Assembly: GCA_002316345.1 (NCBI GenBank)
Contig: DCDI01000108.1
Span: 2,186-8,833, forward strand
Source: Phyllobacteriaceae bacterium UBA1059
GTDB taxonomy: Bacteria > Pseudomonadota > Alphaproteobacteria > Rhizobiales > Rhizobiaceae
DNA: 6,648 nucleotides
Direction of reading: 5' to 3'
The notes below the pieces were generated by a model that was not told where the DNA came from, did not search any database, and saw nothing but the letters and a program-made list of their open reading frames with translations. Within the stretch, counting starts at the first letter, position 1. Each line of letters opens with the position of its first letter. A program made the translations under genes and the position numbers. Of this stretch, positions 1 through 5,048 are shown piece after piece.

Positions 1-506
1 ACGGTCGCCTGCCCTTCGATGATGTCGGGATGATCAAAGGGCGGCACCAGCACGGCGCCTGTTTCGGAGGCAAAAGCGATGGCCGCGCGATAGCAGTCGT
101 CGAAGAAGTCGCCTACCAGCTTGATCTCGACATTGGAGCCGCCGAACAGCCTTGTCTTGTCGATCTTCTGCTGCGGTGTGGTCACCGGCATGAAGATCAC
201 GCCCTGCTTGTCGAAATGGCGGCATACGAATGCCAGGCCCTGCGCGTGATTACCAGCCGAAGCACAAACGAAGCTCCTGGTGTCCGGTGCCGCTTGCAGC
301 GACCGGCGCATGAAGTTGTGCGCGCCGCGAATCTTGTAGGACCGCACCGGCGACAGGTCCTCACGCTTGAGGAAGATCCGCGCCCCGTATTTGCGCGAAA
401 GATAGTCGTTTTCCTGCAACGGTGTTTCGGGAAAGATCTCGCGAATGGCGTGGGCAGCCTCCGCCACGCGGTCAACAAAGGCGGTAGAGGCTTCGAGCGA
501 GGACAT
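1..506 (-). CDS. ilvA: Threonine dehydratase (threonine ammonia-lyase), N-terminal part, cut by window edge
   Basis: This is a PLP-dependent cytosolic enzyme that converts L-threonine to 2-oxobutanoate and ammonia, the first step of isoleucine synthesis. Translating the minus strand from the ATG at 506 gives 168 codons open to the left edge with no stop, starting MSSLEASTAF. Fold-type II PLP signatures are clear: KRED at residues 47-50, SYKIRGA at 56-62 with Lys58 as the expected Schiff-base lysine, and the glycine/asparagine loop SAGNHAQG at 83-90 that cradles the cofactor. PETPLQEN near residue 26 is also typical of the family. The C-terminal half and any ACT-like regulatory domain lie outside, so allosteric control cannot be judged. 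The ATG has no strong ribosome-binding site and no in-frame alternative start lies just upstream, but the N-terminus fits the family. The gene is divergent from trkH across about 100 bp. Serine dehydratase and serine racemase relatives share the motifs, but the SPVRSYKIRGA context favours IlvA. Confidence 0.92.
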   Translation of the reverse strand, partial: MSSLEASTAFVDRVAEAAHAIREIFPETPLQENDYLSRKYGARIFLKREDLSPVRSYKIRGAHNFMRRSLQAAPDTRSFVCASAGNHAQGLAFVCRHFDKQGVIFMPVTTPQQKIDKTRLFGGSNVEIKLVGDFFDDCYRAAIAFASETGAVLVPPFDHPDIIEGQAT

Positions 507-605
507 GACGGCAACCCGGCTGTGGACGAGGAGGCCGCTATTGCATATTCGAGGGGTTCTCGCCACTCGCCCTTTCCAGGCCGGCGCCTCCACTAGGACA
601 TGTGA
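507..605. other. Divergent intergenic region between ilvA and trkH
   Basis: This 99-bp spacer separates the minus-strand ilvA start from the plus-strand trkH start, so promoters for both genes would be expected in or near it. I looked for sigma-70-like -35/-10 pairs on both strands and found none convincing. The one clear signal is the AGGA motif just ahead of trkH. No attenuator-like leader peptide with clustered Ile, Leu or Val codons is visible on the ilvA side. Confidence 0.5.
595..598 (+). promoter_or_regulatory. Ribosome-binding site that supports the TTG start of trkH
   Basis: AGGA lies 7 nt before the TTG at 606. In this frame a TGA occupies 603-605, so TTG is the first possible codon. 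The only later ATG candidate, at 657, would remove the beginning of the first membrane helix. Spacing and frame together favour initiation at the rare TTG codon. Confidence 0.6.
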
Positions 606-2063
606 TTGCAAAGCCTCGCCGTCCGCGCTGCCCTCCACGTTGCCGGTATCTTCGGAATGTATCTATCCGGGGCGATGCTGCTGCCGGCAGCGGTCGATCT
701 TTATTATGGTCACGAAGACTGGAAGGTCTTCGTTTTCTCCGCCTTCTTTACAGGCGGTCTATCCATGGGCGTGGCGCTGGCGACCCGTGCCCGCCCGCCG
801 ATCGTGTCGCCGCGCTTTGGCTTCCTGCTCGTCAATCTGCTGTGGTTCACCATGGCTGCGGCCGGCGTCGTGCCGTTCATGATGTCGTCGCTCGAGCTCA
901 GCTTCTCGGATGCCGTGTATGAAGCCGTGTCCGGCATCACCACGACAGGCGGCACCGTCATCAACGGTTTGGACGAAGCCCCTCCCGGCATTCTCCTGTG
1001 GCGATCGCTCCTGCAATGGATGGGCGGCCTCGGCGTCATCGCGCTCGGCCTGTTTCTCCTGCCCTTCCTCAATATCGGTGGCATTACCTATTTCCGCATC
1101 GAGTCGACCGACATCGAGGACCGGCCTTTCGAGCGGCTGGCGACCTTCACCTTCACGTTGCTGGCGATCTATATCGGGCTGACGCTTGCTTGCGCCTTCG
1201 CCTATGCCGCTGGCGGAATGGGCAGCTTCGACGCGCTGAACCATGCCATGACGACGATCTCGACCGCCGGGCTTTCGACCCATGACGTGTCGTTCGGCAT
1301 GTATGCCGAAAACTACACGATCCTCTGGACGGCCATCGTCTTCATGTTCATTGGCGCGCTTCCTTCGTCGATCCTCATCCTGTTTGCCGTGCGCGGGCGC
1401 ACCGAGGCGCTCGGCGATCCGCAGATCCGCGTTTTCGCCGGCTATACGATCGTGTTCGCGCTCGCCGTCGCCATCTATCTGCGCGTATCAACCGGCATGC
1501 CCTTCGGCGCGGCTATCACCCACGCGACCTTCAACTTCGTGTCGATCATCACGACGACCGGCTTTGCGTCGGTGGATTATTCGCAATGGGGTCCGTTCGC
1601 CGTCGCCTGCGCCTTTATCGCCACCTTTCTCGGCGGCTGCTCGGGCTCGACAGCCGGCGGCATCAAGGCCTATCGCTTCCTGATCCTGTATGAGCTGCTG
1701 GTGAACGGCTTGAAGCGCCTGATCTATCCGAACATGGTTCTTCCCGTTCGGTACGGCGACCGGCCTGTCGAAGAGGCCATGCAGCGCGCCGTCGTGCTGT
1801 TCATCTCCGCCTTCATGATGATCTGGCTGATAACGACCATCCTGCTTGCGGCTACTGGCCTGGATCTCATGACTTCGCTGAGCGGTGCGCTCGGCTCGTT
1901 GACCAATGTCGGTCCAGGTCTCGGCGAGGCCATCGGCCCTGCCGGCAACTATTCGGGCGTGCCCGATTCTGCCAAATGGGTGCTGTGCTTCGCCATGCTG
2001 CTTGGGCGATTGGAAATTCTGGCCGTGCTGGTGATCTTTACGCCGGGCTTCTGGGGACGCTGA
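606..2063 (+). CDS. trkH: TrkH-family potassium uptake transporter, membrane subunit
   Basis: This is an inner-membrane K+ translocating subunit of the TrkH/KtrB superfamily, which normally works with a cytosolic NAD/ATP-binding TrkA ring; no trkA lies in the window. The 485-residue product matches the usual TrkH length of about 480-490. The four pore-loop repeats are visible: TTTGGT at residues 112-117, STAGLS at 219-224, TTTGFAS at 317-322 and TNVGPGLG at 433-440. Each carries the conserved filter glycine. The family signatures GGCSGSTAGG (343-352) and MLLGRLEI (464-471), and the terminal FTPGFW, are also present. Hydrophobic helices fill the protein, with the N-terminal MLLPAAVDLYY block typical of the family. 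Start is TTG at 606, directly after an in-frame TGA and 7 nt after AGGA. A lipoprotein hydrolase starts 2 nt after the stop, so the two are probably cotranscribed. About a third of the first 60 codons end in A/T, unlike the tct genes downstream. TrkG and KtrB are alternatives, but length and motifs favour TrkH. Confidence 0.95.
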   Translation: MQSLAVRAALHVAGIFGMYLSGAMLLPAAVDLYYGHEDWKVFVFSAFFTGGLSMGVALATRARPPIVSPRFGFLLVNLLWFTMAAAGVVPFMMSSLELSFSDAVYEAVSGITTTGGTVINGLDEAPPGILLWRSLLQWMGGLGVIALGLFLLPFLNIGGITYFRIESTDIEDRPFERLATFTFTLLAIYIGLTLACAFAYAAGGMGSFDALNHAMTTISTAGLSTHDVSFGMYAENYTILWTAIVFMFIGALPSSILILFAVRGRTEALGDPQIRVFAGYTIVFALAVAIYLRVSTGMPFGAAITHATFNFVSIITTTGFASVDYSQWGPFAVACAFIATFLGGCSGSTAGGIKAYRFLILYELLVNGLKRLIYPNMVLPVRYGDRPVEEAMQRAVVLFISAFMMIWLITTILLAATGLDLMTSLSGALGSLTNVGPGLGEAIGPAGNYSGVPDSAKWVLCFAMLLGRLEILAVLVIFTPGFWGR

Positions 2064-2065
2064 CA

Positions 2066-3244
2066 ATGACCATGCCGACCACCGCCTCCCTGTCACGGCT
2101 GTGTATAGTAACTTTGCTTAGCCTGACGCTTGGCGCCTGTGCTGGACGAAGCGCCTTTCCTCTGGTGCCCGTCGCCGATGCCGCATCGAACCCACAGGTG
2201 GAAGCGGATCATGACATCTTCATCGCGACCACCCGCGCCAAGTCCGATGATCCCGCCTATGTTTACAGCGGCTCCCGGGCCGAAGATGGAGTCAGCTTCG
2301 CGCGCATCGACGTCACCGTTCCGGCCGTGCATCAGGTTGGCATGATTGAGCGTTCCCGCAACAACAAGCCGGATCCGGCACGCTTCTTCACGCCCACCCA
2401 GATCGCGCTTTACAAGGAGGATGGACCCTTCCGCCGCGACCTTGATGCCGACATCAAGAAGAAGGGCGGTCGTGCCCTCGTCTTTATCCACGGCTACAAT
2501 ACAAGTTTCGACGAAGCGGTTTATCGCACCACGCAAATCGTTCACGACGCTAAATATCCCGGTACGCCGGTGCTCTTCACTTGGGCATCCGCCGGCCGCA
2601 CGCTCGATTATGTCTATGACAGCAACAGCGCGACGGTTGCCCGCGACAGCCTGGAGCAGACCCTGCGCGTTCTGGCGGACTCCGGTGCGAGCCGCATCGA
2701 CATCATTGCCCATTCCATGGGCACCTGGCTGACGATGGAAGCGCTGCGCCAGCTTGCCATTACCAATGACGGCACCCTCAACGGCAAGCTCGGCGACGTC
2801 ATCCTCGCTTCGCCCGATATCGACATCGACGTTTTCCGCTCGCAGATGCGCCGCTACGGCACGCCGAAGAAGCCATTCCTGCTGCTGCTGTCGCGCGACG
2901 ATAATGCCTTGCGTATCTCCGGCCTCATCGCCGGCAACCGACCCCGCGTCGGTGGCTATGATGACGATGCCGCGCTTGCCAAGCTCGGCGTCACGGTTGC
3001 CGATCTCACCGAAGTGCATTCGGCCGATCGATTGAACCACGCCAAGTTCGCCGACAATCCGCTGCTGATCCAGATGCTGGGCGAACAGCTCCGCTCCGAC
3101 GGCAGCATGCGTGGCGACAATGCGGGCAACCCGGCGGGTCGGGTCGAGACCTTCGGCTCAGCCCTCGGCCAGACCGTCGCCTCCGCCGCCTCGATCGTGG
3201 TCACCACCCCGTTCGAAGTCTTCAACGTGGTGTTGGGTCAGTAG
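2066..3244 (+). CDS. Lipoprotein alpha/beta hydrolase (DUF900/COG4782-type esterase)
   Basis: A predicted membrane-anchored serine hydrolase of 392 residues; its substrate is not known. The N-terminus has a lipoprotein signal: a basic residue at 11, a hydrophobic stretch at 12-22, then the lipobox LGAC with Cys25 as the expected lipidated residue. The hydrolase core runs from about residue 48 to 345. FIHGYN at 140-145 is the oxyanion-hole strand-loop, and AHSMG at 215-219 is the nucleophile elbow with Ser217. Candidate acids are Asp251 in ASPDIDIDVF or Asp278/279 in SRDD, and the candidate base is His325 in LNHAKF. This layout matches the DUF900 family. The C-terminal 45 residues are low-complexity with a hydrophobic end. 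ATG at 2066 is chosen because GGGGA sits 8 nt upstream and it gives an intact lipobox; ATG at 2072 is also possible. A longer frame from 1976 would overlap trkH by 88 bp and spoil the signal. The 2-nt gap after trkH suggests translational coupling. Confidence 0.88.
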   Translation: MTMPTTASLSRLCIVTLLSLTLGACAGRSAFPLVPVADAASNPQVEADHDIFIATTRAKSDDPAYVYSGSRAEDGVSFARIDVTVPAVHQVGMIERSRNNKPDPARFFTPTQIALYKEDGPFRRDLDADIKKKGGRALVFIHGYNTSFDEAVYRTTQIVHDAKYPGTPVLFTWASAGRTLDYVYDSNSATVARDSLEQTLRVLADSGASRIDIIAHSMGTWLTMEALRQLAITNDGTLNGKLGDVILASPDIDIDVFRSQMRRYGTPKKPFLLLLSRDDNALRISGLIAGNRPRVGGYDDDAALAKLGVTVADLTEVHSADRLNHAKFADNPLLIQMLGEQLRSDGSMRGDNAGNPAGRVETFGSALGQTVASAASIVVTTPFEVFNVVLGQ

Positions 3245-3303
3245 AAGCGTCGTGGTCTACGACCAATTGATAACGGGAAAGATCCTCCTTCGGACCGCTT
3301 GAA

Positions 3304-3339
3304 CCGCTTTTCACGACCGGAACCGGTTGCGAAAAGCGG
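3304..3339. repeat. Long intergenic palindrome (possible rhizobial-type palindromic element)
   Basis: The outer arms CCGCTTTTC (3304-3312) and GAAAAGCGG (3331-3339) are perfect reverse complements. Inside, after one A-C mismatch, pairing continues through C-G and a G-T wobble to ACCGG (3316-3320) and CCGGT (3323-3327). Almost the whole 36 bp therefore folds onto itself. Seven A residues follow on the plus strand (3340-3346). It lacks a T-run after the stem on either strand, so it is not a standard intrinsic terminator. Its look is similar to dispersed intergenic palindromes common in Rhizobiales, but no second copy lies in the window to prove a repeat family. Confidence 0.55.
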
Positions 3340-3410
3340 AAAAAAAGGGAACGATTACGGAAATTGTGCGGGGATTCCGGGAGGAAATCGGAAGAACCGC
3401 CCGTAAAACC

Positions 3411-3417
3411 GGGAGGA
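3411..3417 (+). promoter_or_regulatory. Ribosome-binding site that fixes the GTG start of tctC
   Basis: GGGAGGA contains GGAGG at 3412-3416, 6 nt before the GTG at 3423. Starting there places a normal Sec signal peptide at the N-terminus. The earlier in-frame ATG at 3327 falls inside the palindrome and would add 32 basic residues with no match to the family. Confidence 0.8.
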
Positions 3418-3422
3418 ATTTC

Positions 3423-4397
3423 GTGAAAAAACTGGTGGCAGTTCTCGCCGCAGGTCTGTCTTTCGCCGCTGTTGCCAGCGTTCAAGCGCAGACCTTCCCC
3501 GATCGCAACATCACCGTCGTCGTGCCTTTCGCAGCCGGCGGACCGACCGATACGGTGACCCGCCTGGTCGCCGAAGCCATGTCGAAAGACCTTGGCCAGC
3601 AGGTTATCGTCGAGAATGTCGGTGGTGCTGGCGGCACGTTGGGCGCCGGTCGCGTGGCCGATGCGGACCCCGACGGCTATACGCTTCTGCTGCACCATAT
3701 CGGCATGGCAACCAGCGCCACGCTCTATCGCAAGCTCTCTTACGACACGCTGAATGCGTTTGATTACATAGGCTTGGTGACAGAAGTTCCCATGACGCTT
3801 GTGGCTCGCAAGGACCTCGAGCCGACCGATTTGAAGAGCTTGGTTGAGTACGCCAAGACCAACAAGGACACCGTTACCGTCGCCAATGCCGGCATCGGCG
3901 CGGCCTCGCATCTCTGCGGCATGATGTTCATGAGCGCCATCGACACCTCACTCGTCACCGTCCCGTACAAGGGCACCGGCCCGGCCATGACCGATCTGCT
4001 CGGTGGCCAGGTCGACATCATGTGCGACCAGACCACCAACACCACCAGCCAGATCAAGAGCGGCAAGATCAAGGCCTACGGCGTCACCAGCAAGACCCCG
4101 GTGCCGTCGCTGCCCAACTTGCCGGTACTCGCGAACGCCGGCCTGCCGAACTTCGAAGTCGGCGTCTGGCACGGCCTGTATGCGCCGAAAGGCACGCCGA
4201 AAGCCACCGTCGACACCCTGTCCAACGCCCTGCGCGCCGCGCTGCGCGACCCCAACGTCGCCAAGCGCTTCAACGACCTCGGCACCGAACCGTCGCCGAC
4301 CAGCCAGGCCACGCCGGAAGCCCTGCGCACCCACCTGAAACAGCAGATCGACCTGTGGGGTCCGATCATCAAGAAAGCCGGCGCCTTCGCCGACTGA
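3423..4397 (+). CDS. tctC: Tripartite tricarboxylate transporter substrate-binding protein (TctC/Bug family)
   Basis: A periplasmic binding protein that captures a carboxylate-type ligand and delivers it to the TctB/TctA membrane complex; the ligand cannot be named from sequence. The product has 324 residues, the normal family size. Lys2-Lys3 and a hydrophobic stretch form a Sec signal peptide, with likely cleavage after VQA (residue 22). Bug-family landmarks follow: PFAAGGPTDTVTR at 35-47, the loop contacting the ligand carboxylate; VENVGGAGGTLGA at 63-75; DPDGYTLL at 82-89; and VPYKGTGPAM at 180-189, followed by DLLGGQVDIM. Cys165 and Cys201 lie in the typical LCGMM and MCDQT contexts and may pair. 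GTG start at 3423 is set by the ribosome-binding site. Oddity: A/T-ending codons make up 47 of codons 1-176 but only 12 of codons 177-324, so the two halves look as if they come from different genomes although the frame is unbroken. The break falls around 3950-3970, just ahead of VPYKGTGPAM. Confidence 0.93.
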   Translation: MKKLVAVLAAGLSFAAVASVQAQTFPDRNITVVVPFAAGGPTDTVTRLVAEAMSKDLGQQVIVENVGGAGGTLGAGRVADADPDGYTLLLHHIGMATSATLYRKLSYDTLNAFDYIGLVTEVPMTLVARKDLEPTDLKSLVEYAKTNKDTVTVANAGIGAASHLCGMMFMSAIDTSLVTVPYKGTGPAMTDLLGGQVDIMCDQTTNTTSQIKSGKIKAYGVTSKTPVPSLPNLPVLANAGLPNFEVGVWHGLYAPKGTPKATVDTLSNALRAALRDPNVAKRFNDLGTEPSPTSQATPEALRTHLKQQIDLWGPIIKKAGAFAD

Positions 4398-4408
4398 CCC
4401 AGCGTGAA

Positions 4409-4450
4409 ACAACACGCCGGCACGCTGCAATCGCGGCGCGCCGGTGTTGT
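4409..4450 (+). promoter_or_regulatory. Stem-loop 1 after tctC
   Basis: ACAACA (4409-4414) pairs with TGTTGT (4445-4450) and, after a 2-nt bulge, CCGGC (4417-4421) pairs with GCCGG (4440-4444). Past a mismatch, CGC at 4423-4425 can pair with GCG at 4436-4438. The structure begins 11 nt after the tctC stop. No T-run follows, so it is more likely an mRNA 3'-end stabiliser or an attenuating structure than an intrinsic terminator. Confidence 0.6.
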
Positions 4451-4482
4451 CGTCTGCGCGGCGCATACGTGCCGCGCGGACG
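4451..4482 (+). promoter_or_regulatory. Stem-loop 2 after tctC, 12-bp stem with 8-nt loop
   Basis: The arms 4451-4462 (CGTCTGCGCGGC) and 4471-4482 (GCCGCGCGGACG) pair over 12 bp with a single T-G wobble, closing an 8-nt loop, GCATACGT. It abuts stem-loop 1 directly. The downstream sequence is CAGCAGCACC rather than a T-run, so read-through to tctB is expected. Stem-loops like this between binding-protein and membrane genes of transport operons are known to protect the upstream message; that role here is inferred. Confidence 0.7.
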
Positions 4483-4566
4483 GCCAGCAGCACCGCAGTT
4501 GAAGTACGCAGCACCCGCAACACGCATCTGCCGCATTGCAGTCAGCGATTCCGAAACAAAAACAAA

Positions 4567-4571
4567 GGGGA
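4567..4571 (+). promoter_or_regulatory. Ribosome-binding site that fixes the GTG start of tctB
   Basis: GGGGA sits 6 nt before the GTG at 4578. The in-frame ATG at 4536 would lie ahead of this site and add 14 polar residues not expected in TctB, so the GTG is preferred. Confidence 0.7.
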
Positions 4572-4577
4572 CCACAC

Positions 4578-5042
4578 GTGCCAGCTTTCATCCGCCATCC
4601 AAAGGATTTTTGGAGTGGCATCATCTTCATCCTCTTCGGCCTGGCGGCCGTGGTCATCGGCCAGGACTACGACATGGGCACCGCCGGCCGCATGGGCCCG
4701 GCCTACTTCCCGACCGCGCTCGGCATCCTGCTGGGACTGATCGGCGTCGCGACCACCCTGCGTTCGTTCTTCCGCAAGGGCGAGCCGATCGGCCGCCTGT
4801 ACTGGAAAGAGCTGACCATCGTGCTGGTCGCCGTGCTGCTGTTCGGCTTCCTGATGCGTGAAGCCGGCCTGCTGGTCTCCACCTTCCTCCTGATCATGAT
4901 CAGCGCCTACGCCAGCCGCCAGTTCAACCTGGCCAAGTCGCTGGCGCTGGCGGTCGGGATGGCGTTGTTTGCGGCGGGCATGTTCGTCAAGCTGCTCGGT
5001 TTGCCGATGCCTCTCATCGGTCCTTGGCTCGGCGGGAATTAA
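4578..5042 (+). CDS. tctB: Tripartite tricarboxylate transporter small membrane subunit (TctB)
   Basis: The small, poorly conserved inner-membrane subunit of the TTT transporter, partner of TctA. The product has 154 residues, within the usual 140-170. Four membrane helices can be seen at about residues 13-28, 45-62, 78-110 (a hairpin of two, split near MREAG) and 121-140. The family hallmark is GTAGRMGPAYFP at 34-45, between the first two helices. The GTG start is supported by GGGGA 6 nt upstream. The gene is separated from tctC by hairpins and from tctA by only 6 nt, so translational coupling with tctA is likely. Codon use is strongly GC-ended in the middle. However, 7 of the first 13 codons and several of the last 20 end in A/T, so both ends look different from the body. 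Confidence 0.92.
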   Translation: MPAFIRHPKDFWSGIIFILFGLAAVVIGQDYDMGTAGRMGPAYFPTALGILLGLIGVATTLRSFFRKGEPIGRLYWKELTIVLVAVLLFGFLMREAGLLVSTFLLIMISAYASRQFNLAKSLALAVGMALFAAGMFVKLLGLPMPLIGPWLGGN

Positions 5043-5048
5043 AACATC

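Larger units (their letters stand above)
3245..3422 (+). other. Intergenic region and leader upstream of tctC
   Basis: This 178-bp gap between the hydrolase stop and the tctC GTG start should hold the tctC promoter, but I cannot find a convincing -35/-10 pair. It contains a long palindrome at 3304-3339 followed by seven A residues. It also contains the 10-bp sequence CCGGGAGGAA twice, at 3377-3386 and 3409-3418; the second copy holds the tctC ribosome-binding site. A small 5-bp inverted repeat, GTCGT/ACGAC, lies at 3249-3263. No clear intrinsic terminator follows the hydrolase. Confidence 0.5.
4398..4577 (+). other. tctC-tctB intergenic spacer with tandem stem-loops
   Basis: This 180-bp spacer is unusually long for a tct operon interior. 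It starts with two strong adjacent stem-loops (4409-4450 and 4451-4482). An unstructured stretch rich in CA and GCA follows, then an A-rich segment leading into the GGGGA ribosome-binding site of tctB. I see no promoter with good -35/-10 hexamers and no convincing small gene. Confidence 0.55.

Noticed and set aside
30..596. A 188-codon plus-strand open frame opposite ilvA
   Set aside because: The minus strand encodes an exact PLP-enzyme signature over the same bases; the plus-strand product has no family features.
1976..2065. An upstream ATG that would extend the hydrolase by 30 residues
   Set aside because: It overlaps trkH by 88 bp, lacks a ribosome-binding site and would bury the lipoprotein signal. 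The ATG at 2066 gives a standard lipoprotein.
2093..3040. A 315-codon minus-strand open frame antisense to the hydrolase
   Set aside because: It is antisense to a gene with clear catalytic motifs and a lipobox, and has no recognisable domain or plausible ribosome-binding site.
3304..3346. Palindrome read as an intrinsic terminator of the hydrolase gene
   Set aside because: The stem is followed by A residues on the plus strand and by TTCAAG on the minus strand, so the required T-run is absent in both directions.
3327..3422. An upstream ATG that would extend tctC by 32 residues
   Set aside because: It starts inside the palindrome and adds a basic segment before a clear signal peptide. The GTG at 3423 has an excellent ribosome-binding site.
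4398..4577. A small gene between tctC and tctB
   Set aside because: The open frames crossing this spacer are continuations of shadow frames, without start signals or family features; the spacer is better explained by stem-loops and the tctB leader.
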